From positions 124,001 through 188,000 of the forward strand of contig JADJLP010000002.1 of NCBI GenBank assembly GCA_016710065.1: a stretch of DNA of 64,000 bases, written 5' to 3'. Positions 31,319 through 39,614 of the stretch are shown in pieces. How positions within the stretch are numbered: the stretch's first letter is position 1; each line of letters opens with the position of its first letter. The position numbers and the translations under genes are program-made. Below the pieces are notes generated by a model. That model was not told the DNA's origin and searched no databases. It worked only from the letters and a program-made list of their open reading frames with translations. This DNA comes from Candidatus Ideonella esbjergensis (GTDB lineage Bacteria > Pseudomonadota > Gammaproteobacteria > Burkholderiales > Burkholderiaceae_C).

Positions 31319-32335
31319 TCAGCGCACGATCACGGGCTGCACCGAGAAGACACGCGGGCTGGCCGGGTCCACGCTCACGCGTACCCAATGCACCGCGGGG
31401 CTGCCAAAGGTCTGCAGGCGCGTGAAGTTGGTCAGCAGCCTGTTGGGGCTGTGCAGCGGCATGTCGAGCTTGAAGAAATGGGTGTCGCCATGCACCAACA
31501 GCACCTGGCCGCTGAATTTCTGGGTCTCGGCCTCCAACGCGCTCATGAACTGGCGGTAGCCGGCCACGGCAGCCGCCTGGCTTTCGTCCACCTCTTCAGT
31601 CTCGGGCAGGTCAAAGCCGGGGTCGGCCTGGAACACCACCACCACGCCGATCAACTGCTGTTGACGGGCCCGGTCGAAGGACTCGCGCAGCCAGCGGATG
31701 TTGGCGGCGTCACGGGCGGCGAACTCGTCGTTGTCGGCATCGCAGTGGGCCTGCTTGCGCGCGCTCTTCCTGCTGCACTCGGCGGCTGAGAGCACCAGGT
31801 TGTTGTTGCTGCCGGGGGCATTCAGCGTCACGAACATCACACCCTGCTGCACGAAGCGCTGGTTCTCCACATAGGCAACGCCCGGCTTGCCTTGGCGCTC
31901 GGTGGCCAGGCGCGTCTTGCCCAGGCTGCCGGGCTCGGCAAACATGCGCTTGCGCAGCATGGCCAGGCGCTCCAGGTTGTCGAAGCCGCCGTTGTTCAGG
32001 CGGTGGCAGTCGGTCCACTCGTTGTCACCGGGCACATAGACCACCGGGCGCTCCAGGGCCCCAAACATGGCCAGGGCATCGTCAAAGGTCTTGTCGTCGC
32101 AACGCGAGCTGCCGTCCTTGATGTCGCCGTCGTAGATCGAGAAGGCAATGTCCGAGGCGTTGAGGCTGGCCAGCAGGGCCGGGATCCGGGGTGCGTCATT
32201 GGCCTTGGCATAGGGCATGTCGCCCCACAGGCCGAAGCTGAACCTGCCCGCAGCGGCAGCACCCGGCGCGCTCGCGCAGCCTGCCACCCAGATCACCGCC
32301 ACCACGGCGGCTGCGCAATGCAATACCCGGTTCAT
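31319..32335 (-). CDS. Calcineurin-like metallophosphoesterase lipoprotein
   Basis: The 338-residue protein starts at ATG 32335 with a lipoprotein signal (AVIWVAGCAS, lipobox VAGC). The metallophosphoesterase motifs are in order: FGLWGDMPY, SIYDGDIKDG, VPGDNEWTD and HGDTHFF, which give the Asp/Asn/His metal ligands. It is therefore probably a periplasmic phosphoesterase. The substrate is not evident. A much longer in-frame upstream extension exists but would bury the signal peptide. It is followed 3 bp later by lplT and diverges from the second porin gene; no Pho box is seen here. Confidence 0.78.
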   Translation of the reverse strand: MNRVLHCAAAVVAVIWVAGCASAPGAAAAGRFSFGLWGDMPYAKANDAPRIPALLASLNASDIAFSIYDGDIKDGSSRCDDKTFDDALAMFGALERPVVYVPGDNEWTDCHRLNNGGFDNLERLAMLRKRMFAEPGSLGKTRLATERQGKPGVAYVENQRFVQQGVMFVTLNAPGSNNNLVLSAAECSRKSARKQAHCDADNDEFAARDAANIRWLRESFDRARQQQLIGVVVVFQADPGFDLPETEEVDESQAAAVAGYRQFMSALEAETQKFSGQVLLVHGDTHFFKLDMPLHSPNRLLTNFTRLQTFGSPAVHWVRVSVDPASPRVFSVQPVIVR

Positions 32336-32567
32336 GAATGCATCCTTGTTCGTGATGAGAGCCACACCGGCTCCGGGTTCGAAGCCGAACTTGCGGACGC
32401 TACTGCCGCCATGTGTCGGCCGCGTGAAAGCTGGTAGCCGAGGTGGTCGTTGCAGGCCGGCCACGCCGAGGGATCGTCGCATCCCTGTCGCCTCGGCTGG
32501 GCAGCATGGCATTCGCAGCGTTCATTCGCTCACGCCTGAAATCTCCACCATCCACCGAGGACTCCAC

Positions 32568-33521
32568 TTGAAACTCAACCCCACTTTGCTCGCCCTGGCC
32601 GTGCTGGGCACGCTGGCCGGCGCCGCTGCCGCGCAATCCACGGTCACCGTCTACGGCAAGCTCGACGCCGGTGTCGGCAAGGCCATCGGCACCAAGGACA
32701 AGACGGTGCTGGACGGTGCCGGCAGCCGCCTGGGCTTCCGCGGTACCGAAGCCCTGGGCGACGGTCTGAAGGCCCAGTTCGCCATCGAGCACCGCTTCGA
32801 CCCGCAAACCGGCGCCGCCAACAAGGCCGCCACGTTCTGGCAAGGCTTCTCCACCGTGGGCCTGTCCGGCAGTTTCGGCAGCCTCAACCTTGGCCGCCAG
32901 TACACGGCCTCGTACTCGCTGATCCAGAACCAGATCGACCCCTGGGGCGGTGAAACCGTGGCCCAGCTGCGCGACATCGCCATGAAGGTGGGCGGCCTCT
33001 ACGCCACCCGCGTGGCCAGCTCGGTCCGCTACGACTACAGCGCCAATGGCCTCAGCTTCGGTGCCTCGGTGGCGGGCTCGAACGAGAACGGCAAGGCCGA
33101 GAAGCCCTGGTCGCTGGGCCTGGCCTATGCGGCGGGCCCGCTCTACGTCGGCGCTGGCTATGAGGTCACTGGCGACCACGTTGCCGCCAAGGCCAATGTG
33201 TTGAGCCTCGGTGGCCGCTACAACTTCGGCGTGGCCGAACTGGCCCTGGCCTACTCGCTGGGCAAGGACAAGGCCAACGCCAAGTACCCCGGCGGGCTGG
33301 TGGGCCTGACCGCCCCGCTGGGTGCCGGTGACCTGAAGCTGGGCTTCGCCGTTCACCGCAGGGACGCCGCCGGCGTCACCACCACCGTCAACAGCAAGCT
33401 GGGTGTGGGCTACCACTACAAGCTGTCCAAGCGCACCAAGATCTACATGGACTATGGCCACGACAGCAAGGTCAAGACCGAGGCCTCAGGTTACGACCTG
33501 GGCGTGCAGCACAATTTCTGA
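32568..33521 (+). CDS. General porin (second copy, Burkholderiales type)
   Basis: A 317-residue porin starting at TTG (32568) with GAGG upstream. Signal peptide ...GAAAAQ, then STVTVYGKLDAGV, SRLGFRGTEALGDGLKA and a C-terminal GVQHNF aromatic end, all as in the porin at 22302-23264. The two share overall layout, so they are paralogues. Unlike the first, this gene has no Pho-type box, which suggests separate regulation. A terminator follows at 33572. Confidence 0.87.
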   Translation: MKLNPTLLALAVLGTLAGAAAAQSTVTVYGKLDAGVGKAIGTKDKTVLDGAGSRLGFRGTEALGDGLKAQFAIEHRFDPQTGAANKAATFWQGFSTVGLSGSFGSLNLGRQYTASYSLIQNQIDPWGGETVAQLRDIAMKVGGLYATRVASSVRYDYSANGLSFGASVAGSNENGKAEKPWSLGLAYAAGPLYVGAGYEVTGDHVAAKANVLSLGGRYNFGVAELALAYSLGKDKANAKYPGGLVGLTAPLGAGDLKLGFAVHRRDAAGVTTTVNSKLGVGYHYKLSKRTKIYMDYGHDSKVKTEASGYDLGVQHNF

Positions 33522-33571
33522 GTCGTGTCGTCAGGTCGTCCGGCCTGACCCCGTTTGCTGACAGAGAGAAG

Positions 33572-33591
33572 GCCGCTATCAGAGCGGCTTT
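33572..33591 (+). terminator. Intrinsic terminator of the second porin gene
   Basis: A 6-bp stem, GCCGCT / AGCGGC, with a 5-nt loop is followed by TTT, 50 bp after the porin stop codon. The remaining bases to 33765 hold nothing I can assign. Confidence 0.65.
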
Positions 33592-33765
33592 CTGCGTTGT
33601 GGGCTGTTGCCGTCGACGCCGATTTGAGCCACATGCCGACGGGTGAATGAGCCAGGGAAAACAATCTCTATGCCGCGTAGGCCCTGAATTCCTGCTTCGT
33701 CCAACTGGCTCACTGTGGAGTCGGGGGCAACACTCGGGCGAACTGACGACCCTGCCAGGAGGCAC

Positions 33766-34251
33766 TTACCGCCGAAGCGGCAAGAACAAGGTGCGCGGCG
33801 AGTCCGGCAAGACGATGAAGCCGTGATGTGAATAGAACGCCACGGCAGCCTCGTCCTTGGCATCCACCATCAACGCGAAAGCGGCGACTTCTGCACGGCC
33901 GGCACGCTCAAGGGCATCGGCCAACAGCGCGCCGCCAAGACCTTGCCCCTGGAAGGCCTGGTCAACGGCAAGGCGGCCCATACGGACCACGGGCACGCTC
34001 GGATAGCGCGGCAACTTCTTGCGGGTGCTGGAAGGAAGATCGGTTAGCAGCAGGCCCGCCGCAGCCAAGGTGTAGTACCCGGCGATTCGCCGCTCATCTG
34101 CCAGGGCCACAAAACGGGCCGTCACCCGGCGGCGAATATCCTGGGTGACTTGCTCGCGCAGGTAGCGGTTCAGCGGCTCCGAATGGCTGTCGAACGCACC
34201 ACGGTCATGCGCGGAACCGAGCGGCGCGAGCCGGAACGGCGCGCCGCTCAT
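33766..34251 (-). CDS. TacT-like GNAT toxin
   Basis: The 161-residue GNAT protein is homologous to the C-terminal half of the fused protein at 14535-15314. GRLAVDQAFQGQGLGG forms the acetyl-CoA loop, and FYSHHGF has the catalytic Tyr. The family acetylates aminoacyl-tRNA to block translation. The start at 34251 overlaps the antitoxin stop by 4 bp (ATGA, 34248-34251), the classical toxin-antitoxin arrangement. Confidence 0.85.
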   Translation of the reverse strand: MSGAPFRLAPLGSAHDRGAFDSHSEPLNRYLREQVTQDIRRRVTARFVALADERRIAGYYTLAAAGLLLTDLPSSTRKKLPRYPSVPVVRMGRLAVDQAFQGQGLGGALLADALERAGRAEVAAFALMVDAKDEAAVAFYSHHGFIVLPDSPRTLFLPLRR

Positions 34252-34529
34252 TCCGAGCGCAAGAGCTTGCGCCGGCGGGCGAACGCGCGTTTCAGGGCCG
34301 GGACCTGCGGCGGTGGCGACAGCAAGGCCTGTGCGAAGCACTCCTGATCGGCCAGCGACAGGCGCACGACCTCCGCTTGCTCGATGGCGCGCTGCGCCGC
34401 ATCCTGCACGGCCGCCACGACAAAGTCGGTCATGGTGCGGCCCTGAAGCTCGGCGGCGCGCTTGAGCATGGAATGCAGGTCGGTGCTGATTCGGGCTTCG
34501 AGACGGGCGGTAGAGATGGCTGCGGGCAT
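34248..34529 (-). CDS. TacA-like DUF1778 antitoxin
   Basis: A 93-residue ribbon-helix-helix antitoxin (RLEARISTDL, AAELQGRTMTDF) with the neutralising tail (LSLADQECFAQALLSPPPQ). The ATG at 34529 is preceded by AGGAGG at an ideal distance. It likely represses its own promoter through the TACGG-N7-CCGTA operator 24 bp upstream. It is the unfused relative of the first 90 residues of the fused gene at 14535. Confidence 0.87.
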   Translation of the reverse strand: MPAAISTARLEARISTDLHSMLKRAAELQGRTMTDFVVAAVQDAAQRAIEQAEVVRLSLADQECFAQALLSPPPQVPALKRAFARRRKLLRSE

Positions 34530-34552
34530 GACATTGGCCTCCTGTCCATTCA

Positions 34553-34569
34553 TACGGCGAATTGCCGTA
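34553..34569. promoter_or_regulatory. Operator of the second TacAT locus
   Basis: TACGGC-GAATT-GCCGTA is a perfect inverted repeat, equivalent to TACGG-N7-CCGTA, 24 bp upstream of the antitoxin start, as at the fused locus. Confidence 0.65.
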
Positions 34570-34818
34570 CAACACAACGGCGACCCATGGCGTGGCAATG
34601 CACCGAACTTAACCCCCATCACCCCTTGTACGCACAGCGGGGATGAGGCTTGAGTGGGCTCAGCAGCGCATGGCCCTCGAGTGCATCGTGCGCCTGCCCC
34701 GGCGTTCAGCGCGTCCAGCCCGGCAACAGTCATCAAGGCTTTTTTGGAGGCTAGGGCGTGCTGAGGCGTGGTGATGTCGGGTTGGTCCGCCAAAGCGGTG
34801 CTTGTCACGCCCTTTCAC

Positions 34819-34832
34819 TACAGAATTCTGTA
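34819..34832. promoter_or_regulatory. VapBC operator and promoter
   Basis: The perfect 14-bp palindrome TACAGAATTCTGTA abuts a -10-like TATAGT (34831-34836) just before the antitoxin start codon, a typical autoregulation site of VapBC modules. Confidence 0.6.
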
Positions 34833-34842
34833 TAGTTGTGTT

Positions 34843-35088
34843 ATGAAAACCACACTCGATCTGAACGACCAGTTGCTTGCGGATGCCAAGGCCTTGGCTG
34901 CACAGCAACGCACCAGCCTTACTCGGCTGATCGAGGAGGGGTTGCAACTGCGTCTTCGAACCAAGACGGGCCCTGCCGTTCGGGTCCATCGGCGGCTGCC
35001 TGTTTTCAAGGGTCGTGGGGGTCTGGTAGCCGGCGTGGACGCCAGCAGCAACAAAGCCATGCTGGCGGCGCTGGACGATGACGCCTGA
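34843..35088 (+). CDS. vapB: VapB-type antitoxin
   Basis: An 81-residue protein starting MKTTLDLNDQLLADAKALA, the ribbon-helix-helix N-terminus of VapB antitoxins (often annotated as DUF2191-like). The C-terminal tail would bind the toxin. It overlaps the PIN-domain gene by 11 bp and sits just after a palindromic operator. Local base composition is lower in GC than neighbours, which fits a mobile module. Confidence 0.8.
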   Translation: MKTTLDLNDQLLADAKALAAQQRTSLTRLIEEGLQLRLRTKTGPAVRVHRRLPVFKGRGGLVAGVDASSNKAMLAALDDDA

Positions 35089-35512
35089 TGTCAACGTGCT
35101 GGTCGCCTCGTCGCGCAGCGATCACCCGCACCACGCCGTCGCGCGCGCCTGGCTGGAAGGTTCTTTGGCGGCTGTGCCGACCGGTGGAACTTTCACCTTG
35201 ATGCCCATGGTGGTGGCCAGCGTTCTGCGGTTGGTGACCAGCCCCAAGATCTTTGTACGGCCCACGCCCATCGCCGATGCCGTTGACTTCATCGACGCCA
35301 TACTGAACATGCCAGGGGTGCGGTTTGCGCCGCTGGGGCCTGAGTGGCAGAGGCTCAGGCAGCTCTGCCTCGACAAGCAACTTGGCGGCAACGACCTGCC
35401 GGATGCCTGGCTGGCGGCCGCAGTGGAGCAACTCGGCGAGCACCTCGTCAGTTTTGACCGTGATTTCAAAAAGCTGCTGGGCCGATCTCGATTCACACTC
35501 CTTGAGGCCTGA
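35078..35512 (+). CDS. vapC: VapC-type PIN-domain toxin
   Basis: The 144-residue PIN domain keeps the acidic active-site residues: DVNVLV near the N-terminus, the central Asp in GGNDLPDAWLAA and the late SFDRDF. VapC toxins are Mg2+-dependent endoribonucleases acting on tRNA or rRNA. Translation is probably coupled to the antitoxin through the 11-bp overlap. The 358 bp after it (35513-35870) contain no gene or repeat I can support. Confidence 0.85.
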   Translation: MTPDVNVLVASSRSDHPHHAVARAWLEGSLAAVPTGGTFTLMPMVVASVLRLVTSPKIFVRPTPIADAVDFIDAILNMPGVRFAPLGPEWQRLRQLCLDKQLGGNDLPDAWLAAAVEQLGEHLVSFDRDFKKLLGRSRFTLLEA

Positions 35513-35870
35513 GGTTGTCCAAGATGTCGACGATAGGCTGGGCGGCAGGTCGGCCGACAAAGGCCCTGGTTTAGGTGGCGTCGATCGTCGCGAAGTTTGC
35601 CGAATGGTCGCCGTTCACAGGCTAGCCGCAAATGGGTGCAATGGTCATTTGGTGGAGGCGTGTGACAGGCTGGAGTGTGCATTTCATGGAATGCCGAAGC
35701 CATGTCACACCACATGCCGCCGAAAGTGGTCTGTTTTCAAGGACTTGGCTTGTTTGGGCACTTCCTGTGCCAAGTGAGCCGCACCCGGTCTTTTGTGGGC
35801 ACCCATCAAAATTAGAGGGCGCATAGCCCAGCTTGTACTGGAGCTCAGAGTTTCGGACCGCAAGTGCGGC

Positions 35871-37691
35871 TCAGGCGGGCGCCTTCTTGCGGCTCGCGCG
35901 CCGCGCGGGCGCTGCATCGGCCCCGCGCTGTAACCGGTAGGCAAACTGGGCCCGGGTCAGCGTCAGGCTGCGGGCGGCCCTGGCCACGTTGCCGTTTGCG
36001 GCGGCCAGAGCGTCCTGCAACAAGCGCCGCTCCAGGTCGGCCAGCGACAAGGCCTCCTGCCCTAGTTCCTTGCACAGCAGATTGGAGAGGTGCGCAGGGT
36101 CCTTGTCCACCGGCGTGGTGAGCGTGCCGTGGGCGCCGATGGCCAGAAGGGCTTCGTCCGAGAGCTGCTCGCGGCGAAACATGTGGGCCACGTCGATGGC
36201 CATGCCTTCATCGGCCAGGATCACGCCGCGCTCGATCAGGTTCTGCAGCTCGCGGATGTTGCCCGGAAAGGCGTACTGCAGCATGGCCCGCACCGCACGC
36301 TGCGTGAAGCCGCTGGACAAGCGGCCATGGCGCTCGCATTCGCGGCGCAGGAAGTGGTTCATCAGCAGTGGCACGTCGTCGCGGCGCTCGCGCAGGGGCG
36401 GCAAATGGATGGGGAAGACGTTGAGCCGGTAGTACAGGTCTTCGCGGAAGCGTCCGGCCTGCACCTCGGCCTGCAGGTCCACATTGGTGGCGGCCACCAG
36501 CCGCACGTCCACCTTGAGCGTGCGGGTGCCGCCCACGCGCTCCAGCTCGCCTTCTTGCAGCACCCGCAGCAGCTTGCCCTGGCTGACCAGGCTGAGGGTG
36601 CCGATCTCGTCCAGGAACAAGGTGCCACCATGCGCGCGCTCGAAGCGCCCGGGCCGCGAGGTGGTGGCGCCGGTGAAGGCGCCGCGCTCCACGCCGAACA
36701 GCTCCGACTCGATCAGCGTCTCGGGTATGGCCGCGCAGTTGACGGCCACAAAGGCCTGCTCGGCACGGCTGCTGATGCGGTGCAGCCGGCGTGCGAAGGC
36801 CTCCTTGCCCACGCCTGATTCGCCGGTGAACAGCACGGTGGAGCGGGTGCGCGCCACACGGGCCAGCTGGTGGCAGGCCGAGTTGAAGGCCGACGACGCG
36901 CCCACGATCTCGTGCGGGTCGGTGCTGGCAGCCTCGGCCAGGTGGGGTGCGGGCGCCGCCTCGGCCACCGGTGGGTGGGGCACAGCATCCGTCAGGCTGC
37001 GGAAATCGCGTGCCTGCAGGTAGCGCAGGTCTTCGCTCACATCGCCCCAGGCGGCGGCGTGGCGGCCTATCACCCGGCACACCGTTGCGCCCATGGCGCG
37101 GCACTCCACTTCGCGAAAGACCACCAGCTGCCCGAACAGGCTCGTGACGTAGCCCGTGGCATAGCCCACCTGGCTCCAGCAGGCCGGCTCGGTGCCCAGG
37201 CCATAGGCTGCGATGTGCTCGTCGTCCTCGCTGGAATGCTCCCAGAGGAACTCGCCTTCATAGGTGCCACGGTCGATGTCGAAATCGAAGGCCAGGGGCG
37301 TGACCTTGACCATGCCTTCCAGCGCATGCAGCCGCGTGCCGGCCATGAACACGGTGGCCGCGTCGGCGCCTGGCCAGCGCTCGCGCACCAGCTGCGCATC
37401 GCGCGCGCCCGAAACATAGCCCGCGCGGGTGAGCAGGCCGCGGGCGCGGTCTTGGCCCAGCGTGTCGATCAGTTCGCGCCGCAAATGGCCCACGGCCGAG
37501 CTGTGCAGCAACAGCATGCGCTGGTCGTTGAGCCAGATGCGGCCGTCGCCGGGCGAGAAGAACAGCGACTCGGTCAGGTCGGCCAGCGTGGGTTGCTGAT
37601 CCTCCTTGTAGTGGTTGCTGTCGCCGCGACGCAGCATGGCGCCGGTTTGCCGTGCCACCTCGGCCAGGGAAATGCGGTGGGGTTTGCTCAT
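35871..37691 (-). CDS. XylR/DmpR-type sigma-54-dependent activator
   Basis: A 606-residue regulator in the order: XylR_N effector-binding domain (about residues 15-115), V4R domain (about 130-200, with AVECRAMGATVCRV-type Cys-containing end), linker, AAA+ domain (about 250-485) with Walker A GESGVGKE, GAFTGA loop contacting sigma-54 and Walker B GGTLFLDEIG, then a Fis-type helix-turn-helix (NVARAARSLTLTRAQFAYRL). Family members bind aromatic compounds directly. It diverges from the aldehyde dehydrogenase cluster and probably activates its -24/-12 promoter. Confidence 0.9.
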   Translation of the reverse strand: MSKPHRISLAEVARQTGAMLRRGDSNHYKEDQQPTLADLTESLFFSPGDGRIWLNDQRMLLLHSSAVGHLRRELIDTLGQDRARGLLTRAGYVSGARDAQLVRERWPGADAATVFMAGTRLHALEGMVKVTPLAFDFDIDRGTYEGEFLWEHSSEDDEHIAAYGLGTEPACWSQVGYATGYVTSLFGQLVVFREVECRAMGATVCRVIGRHAAAWGDVSEDLRYLQARDFRSLTDAVPHPPVAEAAPAPHLAEAASTDPHEIVGASSAFNSACHQLARVARTRSTVLFTGESGVGKEAFARRLHRISSRAEQAFVAVNCAAIPETLIESELFGVERGAFTGATTSRPGRFERAHGGTLFLDEIGTLSLVSQGKLLRVLQEGELERVGGTRTLKVDVRLVAATNVDLQAEVQAGRFREDLYYRLNVFPIHLPPLRERRDDVPLLMNHFLRRECERHGRLSSGFTQRAVRAMLQYAFPGNIRELQNLIERGVILADEGMAIDVAHMFRREQLSDEALLAIGAHGTLTTPVDKDPAHLSNLLCKELGQEALSLADLERRLLQDALAAANGNVARAARSLTLTRAQFAYRLQRGADAAPARRASRKKAPA

Positions 37692-37740
37692 GCGGTGGCT
37701 TTATGAATTCAGCAACTTCAGCTTGCGAGGGGCCCGATTT

Positions 37741-37753
37741 TGTTTTCAAAACA
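37741..37753. promoter_or_regulatory. Candidate upstream activator site
   Basis: The AT-rich palindrome TGTTTT-C-AAAACA stands out in GC-rich DNA, about 160 bp before the sigma-54 promoter, a typical distance for an enhancer of a XylR-type activator. Confidence 0.4.
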
Positions 37754-37899
37754 TAAATAACTCAGCCCCTGGCAAACCCTGGGTGCGGCCCCGCAGCAGC
37801 GCATTGGGGAAAGTCTGGAGGCCGGGCGGTTTTCACCTCTGAAGACCGACGTGGCCAGGCCCCTCGGCGCAGGCCCTGCAGGCGCCTCAGGGCGGCCTG

Positions 37900-37915
37900 C
37901 GGCACATCGGTTGCG
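37900..37915 (+). promoter_or_regulatory. Sigma-54 (-24/-12) promoter of the catabolic cluster
   Basis: CGGCACATCGGTTGCG matches TGGCACG-N4-TTGCA with GG at 37901-37902 and GC at 37913-37914, the required 12-bp spacing. It lies 60 bp upstream of the aldehyde dehydrogenase start and opposite a sigma-54 activator gene. Confidence 0.7.
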
Positions 37916-37975
37916 AAGTGCAGGCCATCCACCGGCAAGCGCCGGCCCGAACCCACCACAGGAGAGACAAAGCCC

Positions 37976-39451
37976 ATGACTGCAAACGCCCCCCCGAGTT
38001 TCCTGGACACCCCCCGCTGGCAAGGCCGCGTCTATGGCGCCGGCTGGGTTGCCGCACAGGGCGGCACGCATGACGTGATCGAGCCTGCCACCGGCCAGGC
38101 CATGCACACCGTGGGCTTGGCCAACGCCGCCGACATGGCCGCCGCCTGCACCCGCGCCGCCGCCGCACAGGCCGCCTGGGCCGCCATGGCGCCCCGCGAG
38201 CGCGCCGCCATCCTGCGCAAGGCCGGCGATCTGTTCATGCAGCATTACGACGAACTCGCGCTGGTCATCGCCCGCGAAACCGGCGGCATCATCCCCAAGG
38301 CCCAACATGAGGTGCGCGAAGCCAGCACCCTGTGCCACCTGGCCGCCGGCTCGGTGCTGGCGCCCCAGGGCGTGACCCTGCCCACCACCCCGGGCCGCTT
38401 GAACTACGCCCGGCGCGTGCCGCACGGCGTGGTGGGCGTGATCTCGCCGTTCAACTTCCCGCTCATCCTGTCGCTGCGTGCCGTGGCCCCGGCCCTGGCC
38501 GCCGGCAACGCCGTGGTGCTGAAACCCGACCCGCAAACCGCTGCGGCCGGTGGCGTGATCATCGCCCGCGTGTTGGAAGAAGCCGGCGTGCCGGCGGGCG
38601 TGTTCCAGATGCTGCCCGGTGGCCCCGGGGCCGGCGAAGCGCTGGTGACCGCGCCCGAAGTGAAGATGATCCAGTTCACCGGCTCCACCGCCGTGGGCCA
38701 GCGCATCGGTGAGCTCTGCGGCAAGCACCTGAAGAAGGTCTCGCTGGAGCTGGGCGGCAAGAGCGCGCTGATCGTGCTGGAAGACGCCGACCTGGACCGC
38801 GCCGCCAGCAACGTGGCCTGGGGCGCCTGGCTGCACCAGGGCCAGATCTGCATGGCCTCGGGCCGCGTGCTGGTGCACGAGAAAGTGGCTGCGGGCCTGA
38901 TCGAGCGCCTGGTCGGCAAGGCCACCCACATGCCGGTGGGCGACCCCGCCAGCGGCCAGGTGGCCTTAGGGCCGATGATCAACGCCAAGCAGGTGGCCCG
39001 CGCCCTGGCCATCGTGCAGGACTCGGTCAAGGCGGGCGCCAAGCTCGAAGCCGGCGGCACCGCCGAGGGCCTGTTCTTCAAGCCCACCGTGCTCTCGGGC
39101 CTGAAGGCCGGCATGCGCGCCTTTGACGAAGAGGTCTTCGGCCCGGTGGTGAACATCAGCACCTTCAGCAGCGACGACGAAGCCGTGGCCCTGGCCAACC
39201 AGACCGAATACGGCCTGGCCGCCGCCGTGATCTCGCCCAACGTGGGCCGCGCCATGGCCCTGGGCGAGCGCCTGAAGACCGGCATGTTGCACATCAACGA
39301 CCAGACCGTGAACGACGAGTGCACCAACCCCTTTGGCGGCGTGGGCTGCTCGGGCAATGGCGGCCGCGTCGGCGGCCCGGCCGACCTGGACGAATACAGC
39401 CAGTGGCAGTGGGTGACCGTCAAGGCCGAGGCGCCGCAGTACCCGTTCTGA
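37976..39451 (+). CDS. NAD(P)+-dependent aromatic aldehyde dehydrogenase (benzaldehyde dehydrogenase-like)
   Basis: The 491-residue ALDH has SPFNFPLILSLRAVAPALAAGN, the NAD-loop FTGSTAVGQ, catalytic Glu in LELGGKSA and catalytic Cys in GQICMASG. The overall sequence is close to benzaldehyde/vanillin/coniferyl-aldehyde dehydrogenases. GGAG precedes the ATG at 37976. It is the first gene after the sigma-54 promoter. With the next gene it would oxidise an aromatic alcohol through the aldehyde to the acid. The precise substrate is inferred. Confidence 0.88.
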   Translation: MTANAPPSFLDTPRWQGRVYGAGWVAAQGGTHDVIEPATGQAMHTVGLANAADMAAACTRAAAAQAAWAAMAPRERAAILRKAGDLFMQHYDELALVIARETGGIIPKAQHEVREASTLCHLAAGSVLAPQGVTLPTTPGRLNYARRVPHGVVGVISPFNFPLILSLRAVAPALAAGNAVVLKPDPQTAAAGGVIIARVLEEAGVPAGVFQMLPGGPGAGEALVTAPEVKMIQFTGSTAVGQRIGELCGKHLKKVSLELGGKSALIVLEDADLDRAASNVAWGAWLHQGQICMASGRVLVHEKVAAGLIERLVGKATHMPVGDPASGQVALGPMINAKQVARALAIVQDSVKAGAKLEAGGTAEGLFFKPTVLSGLKAGMRAFDEEVFGPVVNISTFSSDDEAVALANQTEYGLAAAVISPNVGRAMALGERLKTGMLHINDQTVNDECTNPFGGVGCSGNGGRVGGPADLDEYSQWQWVTVKAEAPQYPF

Positions 39452-39515
39452 GCGTCCCTTCGTCATCCCTCGCGCTCGTCATACCCGCACTGCGCTCGTC
39501 AGCCCACACCTCGCT

Positions 39516-39593
39516 CGTCATTCCCGCGAAGGCGGGAATCCACCACCACCACTGCCACCAACCCCATGGATTCCCGCCTTCGCGGGAATGACG
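39516..39593. repeat. Perfect 27-bp inverted repeat (short member of the CGTCATTCCCGCG family)
   Basis: Arms at 39516-39542 and 39567-39593 are exact reverse complements separated by 24 bp, and each arm can also form its own hairpin (TTCCCGC/GCGGGAA). It lies between the aldehyde dehydrogenase and SDR genes. Decayed CTCGTCA copies precede it (39475-39515). Confidence 0.9.
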
Positions 39594-39614
39594 GTGGCCC
39601 CAAAGGAACCCAAC

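Noticed and set aside
32336..32567. Pho control of the second porin and the metallophosphoesterase
   Set aside because: The divergent intergenic region has no TCA pairs at 11-bp spacing on either strand.
33579..33863. A minus-strand frame between porin 2 and the TacT-like gene
   Set aside because: It overlaps the toxin 3' end and the porin terminator in another frame. A short stretch looks protein-like, but I cannot support a gene or a specific pseudogene.
35513..35870. Search for a gene or repeat in the gap after VapC
   Set aside because: Only weak frames antisense to VapC and a short CCGCA/TGCGG hairpin (35858-35869) next to the regulator stop were seen. Nothing is strong enough to call.
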